Below are positions 23,341-34,226 of a stretch of DNA of 64,000 bases, piece by piece. Source of the DNA: Daphnia pulex (taxonomy: Eukaryota; Arthropoda; Branchiopoda; Diplostraca; Daphniidae). Under the pieces are notes generated by a model. It was given only the letters and a program-made list of their open reading frames with translations. It ran no database searches and was not told the origin of the DNA. The stretch covers positions 8,804,001-8,868,000 of the forward strand of contig NC_060025.1 of NCBI RefSeq assembly GCF_021134715.1, in the 5' to 3' direction. Position 1 is the stretch's first letter, and each line of letters opens with the position of its first letter. The position numbers were made by a program, and so were the translations under genes.

Positions 23341-25475
23341 GCACCGGGCTAGTCCGAATCGAAACCATCTGAAACGTAATACACACAAGTTGCTTATTTT
23401 GGATAGCTACTGTCAAATGCTTTAGCCTCTACCAAAGAATGGATCCCTGTATCAAACTAAGCTGCCACCATCCACCTGTCAGTTCATCACAATAAACCCT
23501 AAGAATAATCAATAACTTAAGTGAGATGTGAAAGATATGATTATTTGAATTGGGGGTTACCTTATCAAATGATGGAGCAAAAAAAAGAAGAAATAAACAG
23601 GTCATCTAATAATCAAATTGATAATAGTTGACTGCATTCTTGTGGAAACATTTTATAAGTTATAACATGTCCACCACCCAGAGTGACGATAAAATGAGCC
23701 ATGTACATCCCATTGTTTTCAGCCACTGCAGTGTGAAAAAAAGCAATTTAGTTTCAAGCTAATTGATGTGCCTCAACTTCAGACTTAACACCATCATTTG
23801 TCTCTACATAAAAAACTAAAACTTAAAAATTTTCATCTTCTTTAGGATCACCATGACTGTAAAATGAGAAACCTTTTTCAAGTCCTTAGATTCTTGGCAT
23901 CACTGATGTTACTTCTGATCCTGTTGAACACATTGGTAGAGCTGTCAAGTAGAGATGTGGGCTGTTATGCTGTGTACCCCATGTAAAAGAAAACCTGTTA
24001 AGGAAGTCAGGAAAGAAAATAGTTATAGCAAGTTTGAACCCGAAAAACAGAAAATTCTTTAAATCATTAAAAGTTTGTAAAATTGAGTAGGAATTTCTCT
24101 TCTAGTTAAACCAAAAGACAAATTACAACATGTGAAGCTGATTCAACAGGGGACAATCTTCTCAGTAAAACTCTAGAAGCAAGTTTTATTACCATATCAC
24201 TAATTTTTGTTATCAAAGTTCATCTTGTGACCTGAAAACAGTATTTCAATAAAAACTATTATAGTTACAACCAATTATTTTTTTTTGCCATTTCAAGAAC
24301 TGTTCGATTGCTGTTACATTTTAGGATAACACCAGCAGATAACAGACTGCATGCTGCAGCTCAACTTGACTAGTCACCCCTTTCACCAGCTGAAGCAAAA
24401 CCACACGCATGATAGCAACAAAGCTCCGACTTACCCCTGTTCTCAAATGCTTCCATAGATCAGCAAACTACTACCTGAACATAAACTAATAAAATTCATT
24501 GCATTATTGCAGGGAAATTGATCAACAAATTTACTTTCATTAATCCAAAGTATCTGCATGGGATGAGATTTGCAACCAATCCGTACAGGTAGCAATAGAG
24601 AATAGACGAAGTTTTGGCCAAATGGAGAGCAGTTTTGGCCCACGGTGCTCAGATTACTTCGACAAGTGAAATTTACAGGCTAGATTACGTATTGTTGAAT
24701 CTAGAGGCAGCAAGACATACAAGGACAGCCAAAAAAGGCACGACATTTCGGCAAAATGTACAGGCACTTTCAACTAGAAGTTTAGATGACTTGGCTAAGT
24801 GGTATTTACATGCTAAATCACCTGTAAATTTTACGCATCAATTTAAAGATTAAATATTCCCAAGAAACTAACAAGAAATACCTTTCTTTTTTCATCATGA
24901 GAAACGTTACGGACACTCGGCAGTAACCCACTTCGGCTGCGTCTTAAAACAAAATGGCCGAATTTTCTCCCTGAAGACACTCGCGCTCCCTGGTGAACAT
25001 CATTTTAGCCACCTAGCGACAGCCAACAGATTCCAGTTCAAATGACAGAACAGAACGGCTGGAACGCTGGATCTGTAGCTGGATTGCTTGCTTGCAGAGT
25101 GACAGCACGCAGCAGTTCAACTTGAATTCGTCACGCCTTTCACTAGCTAGCGTGAAATGAATCAAGTGAGGATAAAGACTAGATTACTCTTTCTTTATTA
25201 AATATAAGTTGTTATGTAATTACTTCCCTCTACTTCAAAAAGATTTTAATTAAATTAAGTTTTTTACAACACTCTCTTACGAACTAAATAAAAAGAAAAT
25301 GGTTAGCAAAAATTTTATCCGTGTACTTCTCAAAATAATAACAATTAAGGATTGTAACGTCAATCTAAATTGCAGCCAAGTATCATATGGCAATCAGAAA
25401 ATCGAACCAAAGAGTTTGATTATTTGTTTTTCTTATCAGGGCGAGAATAGGAAGTGAGTAGGAAGTAACCCTGAA
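23341..25475. other. Downstream region of the lola-like gene, no gene seen
   Basis: AT-rich sequence with a few frames of 60 to 80 codons and no recognisable similarity. Further alternative 3' exons of the lola-like gene were looked for (C2H2 or C2HC patterns) and not seen here. Confidence 0.35.
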
Positions 25476-28400
25476 TTAGTTAACAGAAGGGATCAACGAG
25501 AGATGAACTCGATCTACGTGACCCTTGAGATTGTCCTTTCGTTTGAAACGGGATGTGCAATCTTTGTATTCGCACGCAAAGCTCGGCTCTTTGCCACATT
25601 CAAACGTAATGTGCCTGCGTTAATAACAAAGACGATAATCAAAATTAATGAAGAAAAGGTAGTGATGGGCCAAACACTCAGTCTTTTGTACCTAATATAA
25701 TTTTTGCGCTTCGAATAGGTCCGTCCACACGTACACGTTGTAACACCCGCTTCGTCCATGGTAGCAGTAGGAACTTGTCCAGCAAGTATTTTCTGCTCAT
25801 CAGAATCGAATCCCTCATCCAATTTAGCTTTAACGCGGCGGCGATAAGGTCCTGTTCGAATAAATTGTTTGTTAAACTTCCGTAACGTTCTGTTTTTGGG
25901 AATATTTGCATAAATAAGAACATAAGTTTTACTACAGCTACTGTAACAACTACTGTCAAATCGACATACACTGCAATAAGGGTATAAGCGGAATATTCTC
26001 CATGCTCACCTTTCAAAGCACCACTATTTCTCGATGATATTACGGACACTAGTGATACAAATAACATCTTATCTGAACGAAAAAGTGACGAAAAAATGCC
26101 TGATTTCTAGTGAAATAAATAAAAAAGAAATACTCTAGCTACCAAAATAAAAATTAGAACGGAAATATGCCAACCAAAAATGAAAAAAAAAAGCTCTCTC
26201 CTTTTTATCCGACGATGACAATAAAAAGAATCAATAAAAAGAGAACGAAGGAAAAATGAATATCATTGGCGAATATAGTATCAAAGAGGTTGTTGCCTTA
26301 CACCAGGATCGCCTAACTGGAACCGCCTTCCTTGTTGATGCAAGTCCTAATAGCGCAAATGGATTTGAAATGACCAAATTTTACACCATCAAAACACTCC
26401 CAAAATCAAATCAAGAATTCAACTCAAAACACAAATTGAGAATCATTTCTGAGTTATTTTTATAAACGTCATGGAAAGTGCCGAATACAAAAAAAATAAT
26501 ATTTAATTCACACTAAGAAATTACACAAACGCTGTGCGCTTAAGCAAAAGTATAGCCGAGGAACATTAATCCACAAAATTAGATTCCAAAGGAAAAGCAA
26601 ATAGTTCGACATCTATAAAAAGATGTTCGGGTCGACGAAGGAACAACACGTAAACTTATTTGTTTTTTTACTTTGGCGCCTATTAATAGATCAATGTAGT
26701 TTACAGCATCAAACGCTCTCCGAAGGATTCAGTTTCTGGAACTCTTCATATTCGGCCGGATGTCGCCTCTGCATATGCTTTTGAATGTAACGCCGATGAG
26801 AGAACTTGTGCTGGCAAACAGGGCAGCTGAACTGCGGGTCTTGGCCACATTCGTAACGCATGTGAGCTTGTAAATTATCTTTGCGATTGTAGCGTCGTTG
26901 GCACTGCGGGCAAGAGAAAGGCTTTGTGGGATCATATTTGGTTTTGCGGACAGCCTGAGGAGTTCGCCCTCCTCGCCCTGAAAAAAGCCAACAAGAAAAC
27001 GATCCTAGTCATTTTTAGACATTCAGGTCGATCCTAAGGCACGACCTATCTTCCTAAACATCCTTGATAAGCTATTCTTGACGGAACTTGAGAATGACAT
27101 TACAGTTTACAAGCCTGGCATTTCCTGGTAGACTTTTCGAATAGAAAGCGAAAAAGACAAGCTAATCCCTCCGCACTAACTTACATCTAAAACAACGATG
27201 AACAATTTAAATCGCGCAAACTTCAGACACTTTTTTGGTTCAAGGTATTAATCTACAGATATGTTAGCGTCAAGCCGTCAACAAGCATAGCATTTGTTAT
27301 CGAACTGAAGTACTTTACCAAAAATGCCGAACGACCATTTAGTTTTGACTTCAAAATTTAGGTATAAAGGTATCAAAAAGTGTACCTCTGCTTTTTGGGG
27401 AAATCACTGTTGAAGATAAAGGATTCTTTTTGTTGTTGCGTCGTGTTCGTGAAGGTCCAGCAGCGTCATTGGGAGTAGGAGTCCATGTTTCCGAACCTTC
27501 ATTGCGTGAGGTAGCAGGAGGTAGGTAAAAATATCAGACCCTTGAAACGTGTGACAATCTTTTACCTCCATTTGAGTTGTTGTTGGCGGATGTACTGAAT
27601 TGCTCCTGAGAATTATTCCAGTATTCATCTTCGGGATCCTTGATGGACAACAGAAAGTAATTAAACAATTTATAATTGTGACTGAAATTTCATTTTAAAA
27701 ACTGACATTATAAGACCAGTTTTCAGTTGCTTCAAAATGATCATCACCGAATTCGGAGTCCATGTTCTCATCGGGCTTAGCAGACACAAAGGGGTCATCG
27801 GGTTCCATTTCAGCTACGAACACGCCAGGTTCCGTTTCTTCTTCATCTTCATCTTCTTCCTCATCCTGTGTAAGATCTCTCTCTTCTTCGCCCTGTTCAG
27901 GTTCTTCTTCTCCAGTCAACGATGCTTCTATCATCTGCATTGGAGGGGATGAAAGGGATCTAGCTTCAGCAGGGGAGTGTGCAGACTCATCAGTGTTTAC
28001 AGAACTGGGATATTTCCCTAATGAGATGTGGGAGGGCTTATTTGATCCATTCATTCTGGCCTTGGTTCTTGAGGGAAGAAAAGTTTCTGGAAGACTAGCT
28101 GTGAATTTCTTGTGTTGTGGATGATCAACCAGACCTATAGACAAAAGACAAATTGATGTTACAAACAAAGCAATTCAAGATTAAACAAAGCTATACCTTT
28201 AATTTTTAAGGCATAAGCAGTCTCTAAGAAAATATTCAGTCGATCTTGGGAAACATTCACCTCACCCCTATACATATACTAGATATGGGAAAATAAAATG
28301 GGTGTTCCGTTGTTGATGAAAATTTAAATAATAAAAACAGCTTACATCCACTAAAGCTTTGAGATCAACAAACTGGACATCTTTCAGAAAAACAACTGCC

Positions 28401-28682
28401 TGTTTATCAGGCAACTGGCTTAAAAGTTCCTAAAAAGATTAGAATTTAAAGCATAAATATTAAAATTAATTAATACAGGCCTTTGTACAATCATTTAGAA
28501 CTCACTTCAAAATACTGGCTACACGCAAACAGCACAATTCGATGGACATTAATGAACTGTCCTTCTGCCGCTAAGGTGACATCAACAAGTCTCTCTTTCG
28601 TGAGAAGGGTATCCAAGACCGATATTAAAGTGTTGTGATGATTGTTCCATCTCAGACAAAACTCTCTTAGATCAGTCCCCAT
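25476..28682 (-). CDS. lola-like BTB/POZ zinc-finger transcription factor with alternative 3' ends
   Basis: Common exons are 28682-28506, 28429-28346, 28278-28197, 28134-27707, 27638-27566 and 27496-27386. They encode a BTB domain (EFCLRWNNHHNTLISVLDTL to about residue 115) and an acidic linker (EEDEDEEETE near residue 220). The last common exon ends in phase 1 and can join either 26977-26709 (407 residues, fingers CPQCQRRYNRKDNLQAHM...C and CPVC...H...H) or 25851-25692 plus 25614-25476 (417 residues, fingers CTCGRTYSKRKNYIRH...C and CEYKDC...H...H). The C2HC-then-C2H2 pair, and the choice of last exon, are the mark of longitudinals lacking (lola), a nuclear regulator of axon guidance and other fates in flies. 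Both acceptors fit the same phase, which supports alternative splicing. It could be a lola paralogue rather than the orthologue, since only two ends are seen. Confidence 0.88.
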
Positions 28683-29286
28683 TTCTCTCTAATCTCTTTT
28701 GGGTGTTCACAATAAAAAAAAATTATCAAAAAGATGTTTCTCATCAAAACAAAGGTAAAATCTATTGCACTCCGGAGTCCGGAGCGCTCTAGTGTCAAAA
28801 GTGGCTATTGCACTCCGGAGTCCGGAGTCCTCTAGCGTCAAAAGTGGCTATTGCACTCCGGAAAGGAAACATGTAGTACTTTCATTTGGCGGCGAATGGC
28901 ATTCTGTTTCTGTGTTTTGAAATTTGAATGGTTTTTATTTGAATTCAAAATAAATAACAATCAAATATATTTGAATTTCACTAATAAATACAAATAGTCG
29001 GATAATGATAGTAGTAAGATGGAATTTATATTTAGTTATTGTTAACTTAGATAAAGTACTATGTCCAACATTGAATCAGTACCTTAAAATTCAAATTGTA
29101 AATATAGTTAAGTGTCTCGCAACAGGAATAAAGGAGAATTTATAAAACATATCAATTCAGGGTGATATTTCTTGTTAACAATTTAAACTTCTTGCTCTAT
29201 TTGCTAAGGTGTTACCACAATTCCTACTCACACAAAATTCTTCATAAGCCTCGATATCAATATCACCAAAAGGATTCATTGCAGTT

Positions 29287-29740
29287 TATATTACACAGAG
29301 ATCATTATATTCAAAGTAAGGATTTAGACAGGTTGTTAAACACGCTATAAACACACGACATAGTGAGTCACCCTCTGACACCCCCTTACTTGCCTGAAGG
29401 TCGAGCCGGAATTCTCAGAACGGGGCTTCGAGGGGTTCTTTGTGACCTTTAAACGCATTGACCAGCAACTCACTATTTCTGCTGATTGATTCACACGTAA
29501 CGTGTGATTCAGCTATATTACACAGAGATCATTCTATTCAAAGTATAAATTTAGGTTGTTAAACACGCTATAAACACACGCCATAGTGAGTCACCCTCTG
29601 TCGCCCCCTTGCTTGCCTGAAGGTCGAGCCGGAGTTCTCAGAACGGGGCTTCGAGTTCGAGGGGTTGTTTGTGACCTTGAAACGCATTGACCAGCAACTC
29701 ACTATTTCTGCTGATTGACACGTAACGTGTGATTCAGCTG
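29287..29740 (+). repeat. Tandem duplication of about 225 bases inside the foldback element
   Basis: 29287-29511 and 29514-29740 are direct repeats with small differences. Both run from TATATTACACAGAGATCATT through GTGAGTCACCCTCTG and GAAGGTCGAGCCGGA to ACGTAACGTGTGATTCAGC. The second copy has an extra GAGTTC-type repeat and lacks a few bases near the end. Confidence 0.8.
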
Positions 29741-30022
29741 ATTTCACGCTATAAACCATTCAATGTCCGTGTCCCTTATTCCAATAAACTAATAGCTAGA
29801 CACGTCTTTCATATCTTGAAACAAAACAATACAAAACTAAGTTAACATGCCGTTGCAGTTTACTTTATTATAGTGAGAATATCAAAAGACATTTTAACTG
29901 AATTGTGAGTGCGAAAAAATACTTGGTATTTTCGTGTTCAGTTTCACTCGGTGCTTTGTCATCACATGAATGAACTGACAATGAAAAAGTAATTGATTTA
30001 AGAGAGGAAAGAATTGCCACAT

Positions 30023-30175
30023 ATGGCGGCGTCAATCAAAGATCCTTTAAGAGTGGAATATGGAAGCGCCTTGTCCTTTGATGATGGGTTGCTTTGGGTT
30101 CAAACGCCGAGAAGAATAGAGCAAGAAGTTGAAATGTTTATCAAGAAACATCACCCTGAATTGATATGTTTATAA
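30023..30175 (+). other. Small open frame of 50 codons in the foldback loop
   Basis: Reads MAASIKDPLRVEYGSALSFD, continues with DDGLLWVQTPRRIEQEVEMF and ends at a stop. Composition is protein-like, and its end overlaps the inverted arm. No family is recognised; it could be a scrap of a captured gene. Confidence 0.25.
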
Positions 30176-30561
30176 ATTCTACTTTATTCCTGTTTATTTG
30201 CAATTTGAATCTAAGGTACTGATTCAATGGTGGACTCTCCGACTCTAGCTAAGTTAACAATACTAACTAAGTCCCATCTTTTATATTGGCTAATGGCTAT
30301 TTGTGTTTATTAATGAAATTCAAATATATTTGATTGTTATAAATATATTGCAAATTTATTTCTTACCCTTAATTGAATTTTTAATGAATTCAAAACCAGT
30401 CAAAACACAGAATCAGTCGTTATTTGCCATTCGTCGCCATAAATGACTTCATATTTCCTTTCCGGAGTGCAATAGCCACTTTTGACGCTAGAGGACTCCG
30501 GACTCCGGAGTGCAATAGCCACTTTTGACACTAGAGCGCTCCGGACTCCGGAGTGCAATAG

Positions 30562-31321
30562 GCGTGACCCAAAACAAACGTTGGACATCGGCGAGTTTTG
30601 CTCGTGGTCTGTATTCTTTGCTTATTATCTATCCAATTTGGCAATTTTCAACTTCTGTCAACAACAATAAAAAAGAAAGTTATATTTAATGATGGGTTTT
30701 AAGTATTCAAAATTCAAATTTTCTACTTGTGAATGATGCCTCTTTTGCTATTTGGAATTTCTCAACTTCAATGCTAACTGCTTCAATGCTTCCATGGGTG
30801 TCGACTGCCGAACACATCGAGCAACAGCGACGCCACCTATTTTTTTTTTTTAATTTTTAAAGAATCGATGGCCATTGGCTATCTCTCGTTTGCGCGGCGT
30901 TTACGATTATTGAAGGGACCCTATAAATCGAATTGCTTGATTGATCAAAACAAATTTATTTGAACAATAATACATTTTATGGAGAAGGGTTTTGACACTT
31001 TATCCTTAAACAATAGACATAAATCGACCCAGCCCCATGCAGTGTTTCCGTCTTAACAACTATTAACCGCTTACATCGATTGATTGTAAGCAATATAAAT
31101 TCTAAAATATGAGGAGACATTATTCCACATGGTTTGGGTATGTAATGCGACTGAACTGGTCGGTGAACAATGGGACAGATGAGAAACTGAAATGATTTAG
31201 CATTAATTTCTTTAAAGGACGAAGAGAGGACCAAATAACAATTAGAAAGCGAGTTGTGCTGTAAGGATCTATACAGGGCGATCCAGCCAAGCAAAAGACG
31301 CCTCATTCACCTCCAATTAAT
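30562..31321. other. 3' flank of TM9SF3 and foldback edge
   Basis: No gene. The minus-strand frame at 30977-31306 lies wholly after the TM9SF3 stop and is 3' UTR or spacer. AATAAA-like signals on the minus strand (TTTATT) occur near 30957. Confidence 0.4.
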
Positions 31322-33680
31322 TTAATCGATCTTGACGGTTGAATAAATTTTTCGGACAAAGAAACTGGAACCTATGTAGCCAACAGTTCCACACAGAACA
31401 CCCAATCCAAGGCTAAAAAGTGCCATGTAGCCGAAGTAAAAAGCAGTTTGGAACAATCCATACATTCTGTCAAAGAGACAATTAAAGTCAAAATCAAACC
31501 AATAATTCGTGAGAAATTTGAAGTAAATTCATACTTGGTTTTAAAGAAGAAGTAGTAGATGGCATACATGTAGACATAACCGGAAGTTGACGCTGCTGCC
31601 AAGAAGCTAGTCCACTGCCTAGATATGGAAAAACAAAATTATTCACCTTTAGTAAACGTTAACAGGTGAAATGATAATAAAATTACCATCGGTAGTCTTC
31701 AGCATTGAGCAAGAAATAAGTGCAGACAATAGTAACACAAACGGTGACTACAATTAGAATCAAAACGACGAGAAGCATGAAGCCGTACACGTAATAGATC
31801 TTGTAGGCCCAAAACGATGTAAAAATGAAATACCTAAAGCAATACAAGAATTTCGGTTAGCAAGATGAAAAATATATGTACATATAAAAGGAATTAATAA
31901 TTATTACATTTCAATGAAGATAGACCCGAAAGGAAGAATTCCACCGAGTGCAACAATCACTGCAGGTTCCATAAACCATTTTTTCTCTGGGATCGGACGA
32001 GGGACGGCATTGACGCGGCATGGATAATCTGGCTGACCAGATAAATTTCGACCCAACACCGTGCCCACCAACGTCAAAGGTAAAACGATAAATAAGCATA
32101 TACAGGTGATGGCAACCTGAAACAAAGTAACTCCATGAAAAACAGTCCTTATTTAAGGCGTTGCAACTGATGGGGAAACTTACCATGGATCCAAATGGAA
32201 TGGCTCTTGAGGCATGATAGTATATCGCGATAAAATTGATGAAAAATTCGGTACCACAGACAACAGCTGGGACAAGAAAGGCGGAAACAAGCATCTGTCG
32301 AATCCATCGCTTGCCGCCCATTCGCGCATACAGACTGCCGCCGAAATAACCATTGACTGGTGACGTGGCAGCATAAACAAAAATGCCTGTACTAATCAGC
32401 GAACCACGTCTACAAAAAAGAAGAATTATTAGCAAACAAAACAAAAAAAAATTGTAAACGAAATATTGAGAACGTACTCTGTGTACAATTCTCCAACGAT
32501 TGTTAAAAGGATAACGCTGATGGTAACCACAGTAATATGATAACCACTTCCAATAAGGGCGGAGAAAAATGTAGCATGAGCGGATGGACGGAAAACATCA
32601 CCATGTACTTGCTTCCAACCATACTCATCTCCTAAATCACGTTCCTATTAGGAAATCAAAACTGCTAAAAGAATTTCTTCCTCGAATGAAACATTGTTCA
32701 TGATACCATGTCGTCCATTTCTTCGTCTTTGTTGTATCTGGCGTAATCTTTCCGCAGAGTTCGCATCAAGATCATGGAGACTAGACCAACCAAAAATATG
32801 ACCATCATAAAACTGTTGAAGATACTGAACCAATGGATCTAGAGAAAGGAAAATATTAAAACAACTTTTTTTTTTAATAATTGAAACTTTGGAACATACT
32901 CTGTGTTGAAAGAAATTTGGATCAAGGTATTTGTCAAAGCGATCTTCAAATTTGACAGCAGAATTCTTCCAACTAACTTCATAGGTAAATGAAATCACAG
33001 CCCCGTTTTCAAGCTTCACTTTGTTTTCTGATGTTAGATTGACATCTACAATTTGTTTTCCATTGAATCCAATTTCAAACTTTTTGTGGGTATAGATGTA
33101 ATGTTCATTGTTTTCCCCAATTTCTCCAACAACTCCCCATATAGGAAGGTCATCAAGATACATTTGATACCAATAATGATTTTTAACTGCATACGTAAAA
33201 GCCTTTAGCTTTTCCTCAGACAACCCCACTTCACAGTATGGAGTTGTGGATATAGATCCTTTCAAAGAAATATTTAAATGATGGCATGTTATTTAATACA
33301 GAAATAAGTTTGATGGGTACCTTTAAAATCAATTGGAATGCCGCTTGGCTCAAGTTCCACCCCTTGCAATGCTTCTCCCAAAGTTTCATGGTAGTGGCTG
33401 ATAGTTTCTTTGGGGCCACTACAGAATGGTAATGAAAAGTACAAATACGTCTCTTGTCGATTATGATAGGGACCGACAGTGTTCACCCACAATACGACTT
33501 CTTCATTTTCTTCGTACTGAAAAGTAATTAGAAACAAATTATCAGAACTGCTTGTAGAAGAAAGGCCGGTTTGAAGACGTCACGCAATTTGACTCGACTT
33601 ACGATGTGATTGTGCTCATCGCCTCCTACAAAAACTGAAAGTAACAGGAGACACAATACAAATAGGTTTGAAGAAATCAT
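31322..33680 (-). CDS. TM9SF3: Transmembrane 9 superfamily member 3 (nonaspanin)
   Basis: Ten exons (33680-33603, 33516-33321, 33258-32900, 32838-32707, 32644-32478, 32409-32184, 32116-31908, 31833-31687, 31618-31535, 31466-31322) join to 580 residues; human TM9SF3 has 589 and matches almost end to end. Nonaspanins are nine-helix proteins of the Golgi and endosomes. They help sort or load glycine-rich membrane helices and affect adhesion and innate immune uptake. Seen here: a signal peptide ([16 protein letters not shown]), the lumenal [13 protein letters not shown] and [16 protein letters not shown] blocks, then multiple helices including [20 protein letters not shown] and [20 protein letters not shown], ending [13 protein letters not shown] start at the ATG in a strong GCCACCATG context; an upstream in-frame ATG is possible. 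It is divergent from the galectin gene. Confidence 0.96.
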
Positions 33681-34226
33681 GGTGGCGGTTATATCCAGCA
33701 AATAATTCCTCAAACAATATCACGTTTTCATAGACCTTTTTGATAACTTGATGCCAAACAACTTTACAGCCACGTCAACTTTTCAGCAGAGATCGAAACG
33801 TATCTTCTATCGCCAGATGGCAGTCGAGAAAGTTTGTTTTTCTTAACACTAGATGGCGAGAATTATGTAAACAACAGTTGTAAACAACGAGCAGAGTAGG
33901 AAAATTTAGTTTCAATTCGTTATTAATAACACAGTTATTAATTTCCTTTATGGTAATATGGCTTCATTGAAATGCTAAGTCATTCATTAACGTTTAGATT
34001 TACAGTTACGCAAATCTAAATAATCGTCGGTGAAAGAATTCCAATGAATGATAAGGTTCGTCACCTTATCAGTGACTTTATTAGTGAATGACACAAGGTC
34101 TCCAAAGCAAAAGTTTACTGATAACAAATGTGCTTGTAGCTATAATAACCTGTAATACATCTGAGCCCTTTTAGTTGAAAGCCAGATCTTATCCCATTTG
34201 TTTGAGAGTATCGAAACCTTTTGAAG
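33681..34226. other. Divergent promoter region between TM9SF3 and the galectin gene
   Basis: 546 AT-rich bases with no open frame of note. A short near-inverted stretch around ATTCATTAACG / AGTGAATGAC at 33984-34091 is the only structure noticed. Confidence 0.35.

Larger units (their letters stand above)
28762..30561. mobile_element. Foldback-type element with about 440 base inverted arms
   Basis: The arms 28762-29203 and 30116-30561 are inverted copies. Both ends start CTATTGCACTCCGGAGTCC. At each end a 43 base unit occurs twice plus a partial third (left 28762, 28805, 28848), and each unit contains the palindrome ACTCCGGAGT. Further in, the arms still pair (CAGGAATAAAG and ATCAATTCAGGGTGAT on the left with their complements on the right). 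The loop holds a 225 base tandem duplication and one small frame. No transposase is seen and no target-site duplication is obvious. The left end lies 80 bases upstream of the lola-like start codon. Confidence 0.8.

Noticed and set aside
27737-28124. Plus-strand frames of up to 120 codons rich in serine
   Set aside because: They are the complement of the acidic linker exon of the lola-like gene.
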